A stretch of DNA of 64,000 nt, taken from NCBI GenBank assembly GCA_018881555.1, contig JACAXG010000070.1:1240001-1304000 (forward strand). Direction: 5' to 3'. A program made the translations under genes and the position numbers. The notes beneath the pieces were generated by a model. It saw only the letters and a list, made by a program, of their open reading frames with translations, ran no database searches and was not told the DNA's origin. The stretch is from Amblyornis subalaris (taxonomy: Eukaryota; Chordata; Aves; Passeriformes; Ptilonorhynchidae). Shown piece after piece: positions 37,326 to 47,669 of the stretch; positions within the stretch are counted from its first letter, which is position 1, and each line of letters opens with the position of its first letter.

Positions 37326-37352
37326 TTGAGTACACAAGTCAAGTGTACTCAA
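37326..37352. repeat. Perfect inverted repeat, 10-bp stem, 7-base loop
   Basis: TTGAGTACAC (37326-37335) is the exact reverse complement of GTGTACTCAA (37343-37352), separated by AAGTCAA. It would form a small stable hairpin or cruciform. It does not sit in a recognised element. Confidence 0.75.
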
Positions 37353-37723
37353 ATCTAACCCTGCCTGGGTACCTGGCATCCTGGTGATGCATCTGAATAG
37401 TGACAGATAAGGGTCAGGTGTGAGTTCTCCAGAAAAGGGGTGTGATACAGCTAAATCAGCCTGGCAGCCTTGGAGAACTGGAACTTGAACCCTTTACCTT
37501 CACAAATCCAGGAAATATTTTTCTATGTCTGTGTTGGGAATTCTGTGACTCAAATAATCTGTGATTTGAAGTTGGGACACCTGGCCCTGCTGCAGAGGGG
37601 AAGGCTGCTCCTTCTCTTCTACCCTACTTAAAAACAGGATCAAAATTTGTCAAGGCTACAGGCAGCGCAGAGGTGAGAGAAAAAGAAGGATCTGAAGCTC
37701 CTGCTGAAAGCATTAAAGAGACA

Positions 37724-37850
37724 CTTAGGGAGATCTGAGTTCAGCTTGGCCAATTCCACCGAATAGTGTGGGTCGAGTAATTTCATCTCTGGTTCCCTGG
37801 CTATAAAAGAGAACTTTTCCCTACCTCAGAGTAAATCCCTTGGTTCTTTT
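37724..37850 (+). mobile_element. MIR-like SINE relic
   Basis: The order of blocks fits the MIR core: a CTGAGTTC...CCAATTCCAC part, GGGTCGAGTAATTTCATCTCTGGTTCCC (the usual GGGCAAGTCACTTAACCTCT block, mutated), a CTATAAAAGAGAA block, then CCTACCTCAGAG. The divergence is high, as expected for an amniote-age SINE in a bird. It lies just upstream of a TAAT-rich block and could have been co-opted, but that is inference. Confidence 0.5.
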
Positions 37851-37859
37851 CAAGCATTT

Positions 37860-38040
37860 AACTACTACAGCAGTGAGGGCCATATAAATTATAATTACCC
37901 TGACTGTCTGGTGCTGCTGCCCGGAACTAGCACTTCATTCTCTAGTGCACAAAATTTTTTTAGTGGTGAAATTAGCTGCTGCTGCAACCCTAATTAGGTT
38001 CCCTGTCTTGAATGACTCATTTGGCATATAGGAATCAGTT
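37860..38040. promoter_or_regulatory. Candidate conserved regulatory block (TAAT/AP-1 sites)
   Basis: The block holds ATAAATTATAATTACC, a palindromic CCTAATTAGG (37989-37998) and a perfect AP-1 site TGACTCA (38013-38019), with low-complexity GCTGCTGCTGC between. This density of factor-site palindromes is typical of conserved non-coding elements. No conservation data are available here, so the call is tentative. Confidence 0.25.
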
Positions 38041-38850
38041 TTCTTTGTCTCTAAAGGCAGCTTGAAACCATGTTTTGAAATTCAAACCAGGTTATATTTG
38101 CCCAAAACACACAGACCCCAAAGTCTGGTTAGGACAGGGTGGGGAGCCAGGGGTGTTAAACTTAGAAATGGATTTAATTAACCTTCGCTGTTTATTGCTT
38201 GCTTCCAGAGTTCAGCCAGGTTAGGAAAAGAACAGGGAACGGGTCACCCAGTGTTTACATNGGGCTTCTGAAGAATGGCCCAGACACTTATTCTCCTCCC
38301 TTGTTTCTTTAAACATTCTGAGTTTAGAGTTGTGGCCTAATTTTGGAGCCAAGGAAGGGGGATGTTGATTCAGAGAATGGTAAATAGGTAGTGGTACGAG
38401 GCAATATGAACTTCTCTGTGTTACCTTTAACACCAGTGTATCCTTCTTCCTCCTCAGCTTGCTGCATGCAGGAGGTGCTAGAAGAGCTCAAGACGAGGGT
38501 GACAGATCATTTCCATGCTGGGTAGTATTTTGATTATCTGTCTTCACACAAGTCATCTCCAAATCAGTTTTTCCTTGTAAATTAAGTTCCTCTGCACAAT
38601 GTCACAGAATGAAAAATTGTTTTTCACGATTTGGTAATGGTATGGAGCAAGAAATCATAAAAGTTAAATAGCTGTCATTAGACTGGCATAACCACGACAA
38701 GAAGCTCCAACAGTGGCTCTGAAACTTAGGAGTGACAGGAAGGTTTGGTGATTAAGCCAGCAAATTGCACAGTGAGTGGGGAAAAAAGAGACACAGCAGC
38801 ACTTTTTCAGCCATTGGTTTTTGCTTTTTCTGCCCCTGGTTCCACAGGAG
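38041..38850. other. Unique non-coding sequence
   Basis: No gene or mobile element is seen before the purine-rich array. Confidence 0.5.
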
Positions 38851-38854
38851 AAGT

Positions 38855-38946
38855 GGGAGGAGAGGAGAGGAGAGGAGAAGAGAGGAGAGGAGAGGAGAGG
38901 AGAGGAGAGGAGAGGAGAGGAGAGGAGAGGAGAGGAGAGGAGAGGG
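38855..38946 (+). repeat. (GGAGA)n microsatellite
   Basis: About 18 units of the pentamer GGAGA/GAGAG, with one imperfect unit near 38878. The plus strand is purine-only. It can be read as long Glu/Arg-rich or Leu/Ser-rich frames, which are artefacts of the repeat. Confidence 0.95.
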
Positions 38947-38949
38947 AAG

Positions 38950-39595
38950 AAGGAATATAAAACACATATAAAAAGAAACAGAAAGGAATTTCACACATTT
39001 AAAAAACCAGTGTTCCGAGTTAAATATGTGACAGATTCCTTCCCTGAAGACCTTGTATTAGGTTTTTAGATGGTACAAACCAATATACGTCCTTTGACTT
39101 TGGTGAATATATACTTACATCAGTTGGGAATCTCATCTCATAAACTAGTGAAACNAAAGAAGAAAAAAAGAACAAGGAGTTCATTATGAGACATGGAGAT
39201 TACACGGGACAAAGTTTTGGCTCAAATGTTGTTTGTAGTGACAGTACTGTCAATCTGCAATAAGTCCATCAGCTTCCAACTGGAGTTTCAACAANTACAA
39301 GAGATAATCTCAGACTGGGAACTCAGTAGGCTATAGGCACAAGCACTGTTGTGAAGAAAGAAATGCCCTGCAAACAGAAGGGAAACAGCTATAGCAGACA
39401 GAAAGGAAAAGAATAACAAATATCAGAGCATCCACATGCCTTCACAGGCTGCCAGTATGTAATTCCCTCCAACAATCACCCAGAAGATACCCCATCATTT
39501 TGTAATGATTACAAGCTGTACATCGAGCTGGAAGTAGAAAACAGAGGGTCCACCAGTGGGGTAGGTGTGATGTCCACAGTCATGCTTTGCCTTCT
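38950..39595. other. Unique AT-rich sequence
   Basis: No gene or recognisable repeat is seen between the two purine tracts. Confidence 0.5.
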
Positions 39596-39596
39596 A

Positions 39597-39700
39597 ATGA
39601 GAGAGGGAGAGGAAGGAGGGGGGTAAGTAGGGGGAGGTGGGGGAATGAGAGAAAGAGAGAGAATGAAAATCAAAGGAAGAAAGAAAGGGAAATAAAAAGA
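39597..39700 (+). repeat. GA-rich low-complexity tract with G-quadruplex potential
   Basis: This is an irregular purine-rich stretch of GAGAGG, GGAAGG and GAAAG units. G runs at 39615-39643 (GGGGGG, GGGGG, GG and GGGGG with short spacers) could form a G-quadruplex on the plus strand. Confidence 0.8.
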
Positions 39701-39949
39701 GTGGATGACCTTTGTGACATCCCTGAGCTATGAAAAGCTGATTCTGCTTGACTCAAAGATGCAAATAATGGTTTTCTGGTAAAGTAAGCTCAGTGAAATA
39801 GGGTTGCAAGATGACTTTATGGTTACAGGACAACTCAGCAGACAGTGAGCCAAAACTTGCTTTTTCCACAGAAACACAAACAGTTAATTTCTCCTTGGGA
39901 TCTGTAATGTAATGGGAGTCGAGATGGTCTCTCATTACGCTTTTGGACG

Positions 39950-40150
39950 GTGTCTGAGAGAGTGAAACCTCTAGTCATGGCAAAGCACTTCTGGAATCCA
40001 AGTGAAGATGAAGATGTCATGGAAACTTGGATCCGGACAATCCAAAACATTCCTCCAGCCTTGCAGTGGAAGGCCTGGAGATACTGCATGACAGTAAGTG
40101 GCAGTATTTGCAAAACAGAAGGAGCTGCAAGTACGCTTGCTCCTTTCTAA
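39950..40150 (+). other. 66-codon open stretch upstream of the Gypsy-like relic
   Basis: The frame includes MAKHFWNPSEDEDVMETWI. It is acidic and Trp-rich, and it lies about 130 bp upstream of the pol relic. A position 5' of pol would suit gag or other internal retroelement sequence, but no gag motif (major homology region or CCHC knuckle) is visible. It may be coincidental open sequence. Confidence 0.2.
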
Positions 40151-40527
40151 TTATGGAGGACAGCACAGCAGTTGATTCAGCCTTAAATGGCCTCTGGAAT
40201 AGGAACATGAAAAGAGAAAATTTCCACTTGGACTGAAATTTTGCTTAGTGGAAGCCAANTTCTTGAGGAGATTAGATAGACTGATAAGGTTTTTCAGATC
40301 TCCTTTGGCATGGAAAGCCCAGGGTTGAGCAACTTCAATATATTTATTGGGCAGGTTGCAAAACATTTCAGTGCACAGATGCTACAAACTGTAAAAATGT
40401 AAGTGTCTACTGATGATATAATTGTCTGGGACAGAAGTGTCACTGAACATCAAGAACTGTTTCAGCATGTGCTTGCTGAAGCTGCAAGTGTGGAAAGGTT
40501 TCAATTAAACGAAATGAAATTTCAGCT

Positions 40528-40594
40528 AAAAAAGAAAAAGCAAGAAAGCAAGAAAGCAAGAAAAAAGAAAGAAAGAAAAAAGAAACAAAGAAGA
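40528..40594 (+). repeat. AAAG/CAAGAAAG-rich simple repeat
   Basis: An A/G-rich tract of GAAAGCAA and GAAAGAAA units sits directly after the RT block of the Gypsy-like relic and displaces what should be the rest of the RT. Its plus strand is almost all purine. Confidence 0.9.
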
Positions 40595-40686
40595 GTATCA
40601 AATGTGCTGTTGCTGTAAGCAAGATTCACAGCTTAAGGAAAGCAATACTCATAGATCCCCCTCAAACCTGGAGTCAGAGTTCATAT

Positions 40687-40794
40687 GGGAGGGAGGGAGG
40701 GAGGAAGGAAAGGAGGGAGGGAAAAAGGGAGGGAGGGAGGGAGGGAGGGAGGAAGGAAGGAAGGAAGGAAGGAAGGAAGGAAGGAAGGAAGGAA
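40687..40794 (+). repeat. (GGGA)n/(GGAA)n compound microsatellite
   Basis: Alternating blocks of GGGA and GGAA tetramers with a short AAAAAG break, ending in about 13 perfect GGAA units. It lies inside the Gypsy-like pol relic between the RT and RNase H blocks. Confidence 0.95.
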
Positions 40795-41474
40795 ATATCC
40801 TAATTGTTACAGATGCTGACCTTAAAATGATGAATTTAAAGTTCTGTCTCTCAAACACGTTGAGTTTTGAGTTCATAGCAAGATTTTCACAACCTCTGTG
40901 AAATGACTTCCCGAATGCTGCCAAGGCAGTGACAACACAGGAAGTATAACCACTTGTAGTATGTACTGATATCAATCTAGGCTGCATTTTTAGGGTCCTA
41001 TTAAAAGCAACCAAGTTCTGCACAGGTGCTTCAAGTGGTGACTCGGGAGCTTTACTTCATCCAGCCTGCTGCACAACTGAGTAGATGCCTGTAGCGCACG
41101 TAGAGAGCAATGGAGGTAAGAAAGCAAATGCTTGTGAAGTTTAAGAAAACAATGCTGGGTCTTGCACATGGTTGTCCTGATTTGCCCAAGTCTCCCAAGG
41201 CTTATAAACAATGCAAGCAGACGACAGTTCCCTCTGGAACTGGAAGAACACACTGTAAGCCTTGAATTGATGACCNAGGATACGATTTAGTCACAGCAGA
41301 CATGTTGTTGAGAGCATATGCTCCACTTGTCAGTACATAACCTGATGATGTGGAACAAGCAGGAACAACTCATGCAAACACTGTGAAAGAATCGTGTGCT
41401 GCATCTCCTGAGAACAGGGGAATCCTCCNAGAACTAAAGAGAGCAAGCATCAGTGCACACAACAGCTGAAATCT

Positions 41475-43600
41475 CCCATCCANGCTTAGTGCCTGTATGT
41501 GCACGTGCTTCTGCAATGAAAGAAGCAGAAAGCAGGTGAAGCGGATGAGGAGGGCATACATAGCTGTGCCTAGCTATTTCTGCATTCGTCTGGAGTCAGG
41601 GGTCGGCTCATCCTCCAACACCAATCAGTCCAGCCACACTGAAACCTAAGCCAACAAGACAGATTCTTTGCTGAAGCAAGTTGGCATCTGTCCACTGACA
41701 AAAGCAGGGCTCATCCTTGGGTGATGCGAAGCAGTGTAACCCAGCCTTGGCTCTGGAAAAAGTCAACAGAGCAGCAGCAATCATCAGGAACTGAGATTTT
41801 GGCTCCCTCCCCTTTGTTTTACAGTAGATTAGGAAGACAGAGATTTTTCCAAAAGCGAGGCGAATTGACAGGAGAAGGGAGGGGAACGGAGGCAGGGAGC
41901 CAAGGTAAGAAGCTTTGCTGGGCTCCAAGCTGATGCTGCCAGAGCCAGCAGTGGGACGGGCAAAGAAGAGATGGCTCAGAAGGCTGAGTGGGCATCTGCC
42001 ACAAGTGGGAAGAGACAGGCACCAAGGGACTAGCTGCAGGGTGGGTGAGAAGAGAGCNGAGCCAGGGAACGGGGCTAAGAGGAGGAAAAGGGAGCAGGAC
42101 TCAGCAGCAGGACAAGTGGTAGAAAGGTTTGCTGTCCTCTGACACATTCATGATGTAACAGCAACAGCTACAGCATGCAGCCTTTCTCGCGTCATCATTG
42201 TGCTTCTTCAGCAAATTTGCTGGTGTGTTGAACTTAGAAAAGTCACTTTAAAAAGAGGAAGGGGGTTCAGTCGAGGTGGTACCACCTAATCCTGAAGTTG
42301 CCTAATACTTCTTATTAAAANGCTGTTTTCAGTTGCTTCTAACTTTGTCACACTAACCATCTGGCCTGCAATTCCCCATGCTGGGTGTCTGCCTCAAGCT
42401 GAATTTGTTTTGTTCATTTGTTTTNGCATTTCTGCTTAAGTAGTACGGCAGTTTCTGAGAACAAGGAGAAGAAAAATGCATTGTCTCCCTCATGGTGAAA
42501 CACTCATACTGGTTTGTGACTCCCACGTCTCGGAGAGGGCACCCAAGCAGAGGCTGCTCTTGGCATCAAGGATGTGCTCTTGGAAACATTAAAATCTACC
42601 CAGTTGACCACCTCAGAAGCCTCAGAAAAGCCAACATTTGCATTTCGTCTGAAAAAGAGACAAGTCAAGCACTTGTTTTCTCTTAAGGTTCCTTGGATAT
42701 CTCTCNCAGGTTTCTGCTTCATCTTTTCCAGCTCCTCTGTGCTACCAGGCAGTCGGTGTAGGTGCAGTTGGTGTAGGTGCCTGTATGGGGACACAACAAT
42801 CAAACAGGGTTGCTTCTGCCACTATTCCTGCTGAGATCTCTGGTTGCGAGAGGACTGTACCCATTCTGCCTTCAAAGGCAGAGGTAAACTGAGACATAAG
42901 GCAAAGGTAAATTGGACATGAGGCACCAGCCAGAGCTGAGAGGAGAGGTGGTATGAGTGAGAGGAGCAAGACAGAGGTCAGGAGTACCACAGCACGTGGG
43001 GGTACATCACTCAGGATCTAAGCGTTATAGAAGGAGGGTTAAAGAGTGTTAAATCTCTCCTTTGGAGAGGGTGTCTGTACACCTGTGTCCCATGGCAGCC
43101 CAGGCTCCAGCACCAAGCCCAGCATATTCCTGTCCCTGCAGACTGCAGGTCAAGTGGGCTGCTGCTCTCCCATCACCTCAGGTGGCAGAGGGCTGCAGAT
43201 CTCCAGCTCCCTGTCCCGTGGTGACCAGTACCTGGATCATCCCATCTACACACCACTCACTCTCTAAGGGTAAGAGAGGAAGCTCTGAAACTTTGTTGTG
43301 GTTCCCCCATAAGTCTGTGCAATAGCACGTGGAGAGCTCTGTTAAAGCAACATTATGACTGCACAGTGGAGTGAGGAAATGCTAATCTGGAGGCTTTCCA
43401 TAAAGCATTAATTCATCTCCTTTGTGCCTGTGTGTTATAGTACAGCCTTTAATTACATGATCACACAGTGTTTTGTTGGGTTTTTCCCACAGGACCCCTG
43501 CATGTTTTATTGCCAAGATGGAGGGGAGTGTAGGAAATGAGGAAGGGGATTGGAGGGGGAGAAGAGATGATCTGATCATTAATGCAACTGAACGCTGCCT
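41475..43600. other. Unique non-coding sequence; longest open stretch of the region
   Basis: A 179-codon open stretch on minus (41608-42147) includes an undetermined base. It has no known domain and is Ser/Leu/Pro-rich, opposite a purine-rich strand, so I do not call it a gene. On plus, 41825-41904 (80 bp) lies between a good acceptor (CCTTTGTTTTACAG) and a good donor (CAAG|GTAAGA) and is open in one frame. A non-coding RNA exon is possible but unproven. Confidence 0.5.
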
Positions 43601-43604
43601 AGCC

Positions 43605-43700
43605 CTGCTCCCACCACTGAGCCCTTGTGTGCTACTGGCAAGTCACTTAAACAAGCATTTTCTAAGTTGGCCACTAACTCCCATTTTATTTGCCAAGCTA
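43605..43700 (+). mobile_element. MIR-like SINE relic
   Basis: TGTGTGCTACTGGCAAGTCACTTAAAC matches the diagnostic MIR core block around GGGCAAGTCACTTAACC. It is followed by AAGTTGG...CTCCCATTTTATTTGCC where the CAGTTTCC...TGTAAAATGGG block belongs. It is short and diverged. Confidence 0.45.
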
Positions 43701-44394
43701 CGGACACCTGGGGCCAGACTGGCAAAAGTGCTGAGCATTCCGCATTGCAAGCAAAGTTGCTGGGAGCTGTGTCTTCAACATGAAATGATGAGAGTTCCTG
43801 GCACTATAGATTCAAGAAATCCTGACCACTCTTAGAAATTCCCTGCCCCACACTCCCACTCTTCAGCCAAGGATGTGTTTTTCCCCTAGANATAGTTTGT
43901 AGCAGGCCATAATAGGTTTGCCAGAAATTCCCTTTGAGGGGCTGTCAGTATCAAAACGTGCTAACAAGGATATTCTAGGGGCTACTTAGCTCACCTTCCT
44001 TCTGTCATCTTAGCTCCATGTCCTGCCCAAAATGGTTCTCAAGTGTTCATTTTAGTTATTCACAGACCTTCCACAATAGCAGATGTTCTTGTCTCTACAC
44101 CATTCTCCCTCCCTGTTCTCCTCCCCAGTCTGTGCAGAACTTTATATTTTTCTTGTTCCTGTTCTTTCCTCTCAGTAGGTGCCCAGCTCTCACATTCACA
44201 GAAAACAATTGGTTTTGTTATATATCTGCAACTTTGTCTTTCACAAGAGTCATATGGAGGGTAAATTCTATGCAAAATTAAGTAACATGCCAACATCTAA
44301 ACATATACAGCACACACAGCCAGGAAAAAAAAAAAAGCGAACTTGCGTAGCTGTAAAGCGAAGAGCAAGAGTTAGTGGTCACAACTNTAATGTC

Positions 44395-44540
44395 TTTATC
44401 CTGGTTCCACTTTGGTAAAATGGAAGTGGTACTAGCTCCTTCCTCTTTTCATAAGAGTTGTGGTAAGGGGAAATATGTACATATTTCTGAACTGCTCAGA
44501 TTTAGAGTGAAAGTGTCACAGGAAAGCCCATGAGGAAATG
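44395..44540 (+). mobile_element. MIR-like SINE relic, 3' half
   Basis: TTCCACTTTGGTAAAATGGAAGTGGTACTAGCTCC, then CATAAGAGTTGTGGTAAGGGGAAATATGTACAT, then CTGAACTGCTCAG follow the order of the MIR 3' half: TTTCC...GTAAAATGG, GTACCTACC, AGGGTTGTTGTGAGG, then a short tail. This is one of the clearer MIR matches in the window. Confidence 0.5.
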
Positions 44541-45710
44541 TAATCAGTTTGTGTTCTAGGCAGAGCTTAAGTGGTGTTTAGTAAATAAGGCCTGAGGTCA
44601 AGTAATGAGGGTAAGAAGAAATTCTGAGCAGTTACACAGTGAGCACAGTGACGATCTGCCCCATACAGTGATAATCCTGTGACTGTGACACAATGCAGAT
44701 GCATATAGAAGTTTAAATTGAGAAATGAAGAACAATCATGACTTTAANAAGATTTATTTCTGAGCAATTCGTATTTTCTGCCTCAGTGTTTTTTAATGTA
44801 TTTATTAAGTGGTAATAAGGACACAGATAATATAAAAATAAGTGCCCATCTAGATCAAATATTATGCAGTTAGGACTTTAGAAAATAATTACTTTATTAG
44901 GCATTTGTGCTCTGCAACAGGCTATAGGAACTGGACTTCAGAGGATACATTCTACTACCCCCTTTTGAAAGCCCCAGGCAAAGATCCTGGAGAGATATTC
45001 ATATTCTTGTGCATTTCACTATTTAATATTTCCCCACAATATTCAGGTTATATTTTCTCTGAACCAATTTCCTGCCCTTTTTATATTTTTACATACAAGC
45101 AAGCATCAGGTTAAAGATTCATTGTCCCNACTGCTCAGAAACAGTAAGTGTGAACAGGCATTAACATGCCCCTACAAACACAGACAGCCAAACCAAGCAT
45201 GTTTGAGTCATTCTCCCATTGCACTATTCAGAAACTCAAAAAGGCTTGGATGATTTCTCCAAACTCTCAGTCCCTCCTATTGCTTTACTTTGAAGACCAT
45301 CCAGGTTATCACCACCTCCCTCGCTTGGCAGGCCACTGATTTCACAGCAAGATCAGCTTCCCGGTCCTGTGTTGTGTGCTCTTTGTGCCAGCAAGACCAA
45401 ACTCCACTGACCGTCCTTGGGTCACACTGCATGCCAAGATCTTATCAAATCTGCTCCATGTATTGGCCCACCTACCACCTTCCATTTGTTGAACCCCACA
45501 TCTGGCTTTAACCAACCTACTCACAAGTTCTTTCGATATCACATCTGCCAATGCTTTTCCTCCCTTCTCATAGTCTGTGTATTTTGGGTTGATTAATTGA
45601 TGTTTGTTTTGTGGGGNTTTTTTTCAAGATGAAATGTGGGGTTTTTTGGCTGGCTTTCTGCTCCTCCAAAGTCACATTGTATTTGTTCTCNGTCTAAACT
45701 TGCATTTGCA
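44541..45710. other. Unique AT-rich sequence
   Basis: No gene, RNA gene or recognised repeat is seen. Confidence 0.5.
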
Positions 45711-45714
45711 ATTC

Positions 45715-45805
45715 AGCCCAGTTAAATAGCATTTGTTAATGCCATTAATGGGCTTTTAACTCCCCGCAACCTGATTAATAGTGGAGATATTAAGTACACC
45801 CAGAA
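45715..45805. promoter_or_regulatory. Candidate homeodomain-site cluster
   Basis: Several TAAT/ATTA cores fall within 80 bp: TTGTTAATGCC, a perfect palindrome CCATTAATGG (45742-45751), TTTTAACTCC, CTGATTAATAG and ATATTAAGTAC. The spacing resembles conserved non-coding enhancers bound by homeodomain factors. This is inferred from base pattern alone. Confidence 0.25.
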
Positions 45806-47530
45806 GTAATGTTTACAAAAGCATCCACGTGATTTTAGAAGCATGAGTCCTGTCAAATGTCTCTGTGTCAGCTTTGCCTTTGAAAGTGAACTTCAGTTTG
45901 GCATGGACCCATGAGAGAGAGCGAGCTGGGAGCATGCTCCTTTTCTTTTTTGGGGGAGGGTTGTAAGCTTATCCCTCTGCAGCAGGACATTNGAGTGGGC
46001 ATCAAATCAAAGTTGATTTGCACACATGGACGTTTTTCCTTCCCTTCCTGACTGCTAACAGTTTTAAAAGATCTTGTTTCCTGCCTTACACCTTTTTCAG
46101 CCAATCTTTTTGTTTTGTCCTTATGTTTTTAAAGAAGCAAATGGGGACTCTCCGTCACTTCAGGCTCCATCTCATTTATGCATGGATAAGCTCTCCAGTA
46201 CTACTTGTTTTNATAACCTCTCTTCCTAAAATCCTTTCATCTTTCCTTGGCAGTCAGAACTCCCTTCAAATTCCTCTTGGATGTACCCTTTCCCTGCAGC
46301 AGGTGATGACTGAGCATTCTGGTTGGGTTGCTTTGCCCACAGCAATGGGTATTAACAAATCTAAATAAATACACCTATATCTGCAGGAGGGAAACAGGTA
46401 CCCACAACAGACAGGGCTTGCTGTGTCCCTCTAATGCTTGCCTTTGTAATAAGCATCACAAATGCCTTATCTCAACTAAGCCACTCTCAGTTTGCTTTCA
46501 TATCCCTGTATGGGCCAGTCCTAATTCTGAGAGAAGAACGAGACTAGACACCTAGCTTCTTTCCTGGCTCCTCCTTCAGGAAGAGATTGTTTACACCTCA
46601 GTACATCTGAATGATTTTTCAGAGCAGCAGCTAGCTACTTGGTGCTAATTCATCACAGCAGGAACCACACAGATCCATCTCACTCATTGCACAAAAGCAC
46701 TGGATCTCCAGGGTCCCAAATCCTGCTCCAGCTGTGAGTTCTTCATGAACATTCATAAAAGGAGGAGGGGCTTTCCAACCAGTGTCCACAGCATTAAATC
46801 CCTGCAAGGCTCCTTGTTGGCATTCCTTGACCTCAGCTCCACTTTAAAGAACAAACACTACTTTTGCATCCATCCCCTTGCTGATGCCCTGCAGAACCTG
46901 CATTGCATTCACCACCAGAATTAGANGTACAGAGCTAGCAGGCCTTCCACTGTGCTGACAGACAGAGACAGCTCCTGTACCTGCTGTGAGGAGCCAGCCT
47001 GCCTTCATCCAGTCACCNTGTTAAGCCTGAATGACAGCCATCAGTGATTCAGCAGAGCCTTGGCTTTTGGCTGCTCGTTTTCTCGTTGTTTGCATGGCAA
47101 AAGAATGCCTTCTATCATCATTTGGGGGCCTTGCCCATGCTGCCTTGCTCTGAGGTTTGCTATTTGACACAAACTTAATTTTCAAGGGATGATCATGCTA
47201 TTTGAGTGCACGCTTTCATCTCCTCTTGCANGGGGAAAGGAGTGGTACCTTATCGTTCGGCAAACACACAACGTCCTAGCAGAGCTGGTTCCCTCTCCCA
47301 CACACAGCTTTTTGTCACCAATCACTTGCAAAGACCAAGGTACAGGAATGGAAGGAGAGAAGCCTCCAAAGTGTCTCTGTGGAGCTGGGGAAGGATGGGA
47401 TGTGGCTGGACACTGCATAAGTTCTCTGTGTTTCCCTACTAAATATAACTAGATATTGCAGAATAAGTATACTATTTAGAGGTCACAAGATTTCCCAACA
47501 GCTGTTCACACAGATGTCAAGGATTGTCTA
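45806..47530. other. Unique non-coding sequence
   Basis: No gene is seen. A 116-codon plus-strand open stretch at 46018-46368 contains an undetermined base and no domain. Confidence 0.5.
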
Positions 47531-47534
47531 TTAC

Positions 47535-47669
47535 ATATTTATATATATATAAAAAATATTCCATATAATATATAAAATAAATAAAAATATATATAATATA
47601 TGAATTTTTTATATAATATATATAAATTTACTATAAAAATATATACAATTATATATATGTCTAATATTT
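47535..47669. repeat. AT-rich low-complexity tract
   Basis: About 135 bp of nearly pure A/T, made of imperfect TATATA, AATATA and ATAAAA runs. It could be a decayed (TA)n microsatellite and is likely to unwind easily. It has no sign of an origin or promoter role. Confidence 0.9.

Larger units (their letters stand above)
29765..37720. other. Unique non-coding sequence, no gene seen
   Basis: No gene is recognised. A 53-bp interval at 32981-33033 lies between a good acceptor (TTTGTTTTCTGCAG) and a strong donor (AAG|GTAAGT). It is open in one frame but too short to identify, so it is not annotated as an exon. A faint old-repeat resemblance lies at about 30690-30790. A perfect hairpin lies at 37326-37352. 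Longer open stretches (for example 138 codons at 36415-36831 minus) show no domain. Confidence 0.55.
40280..41470 (+). pseudogene. Ty3/Gypsy-type retroelement pol relic (RT, RNase H, linker)
   Basis: Short plus-strand blocks resemble pol of Ty3/Gypsy elements. FQISFGMESPG (about 40290-40325) fits the RT block before the catalytic loop. STDDIIVWDRSVTEHQELF (40406 on) carries the catalytic D-D pair followed by I-I-V-W and the E-H typical of Ty3/Gypsy RT, and QLNEMKFQL follows where the L-N-x-x-K block belongs. ASSGDSGALL (41028-41057) fits the RNase H start, and VRKQMLVKF (about 41116-41142) its I-E-K-E-x-L block. GYDLVTADMLLRAYAP (41278-41325) fits the linker before integrase, and a tract with PDDVEQ and ELKRA runs on to about 41446. 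Order and spacing agree after subtracting two internal microsatellites. Stops, frame changes, insertions and undetermined bases make it non-functional. No LTRs or integrase are seen. No repaired sequence is given. Confidence 0.7.

Noticed and set aside
38752..39069. Leu/Ser-rich or Glu/Arg-rich frames
   Set aside because: Translation of the GGAGA microsatellite in different frames.
40083..40095. Splice donor-like ACAGTAAGTGG at the end of an open stretch
   Set aside because: No convincing acceptor upstream at exon distance, and the locus lies beside a decayed retroelement.
41608..42147. 179-codon minus-strand open stretch
   Set aside because: Contains an undetermined base, lies opposite purine-rich sequence that depletes stops, and has Ser/Leu/Pro-rich composition with no domain.
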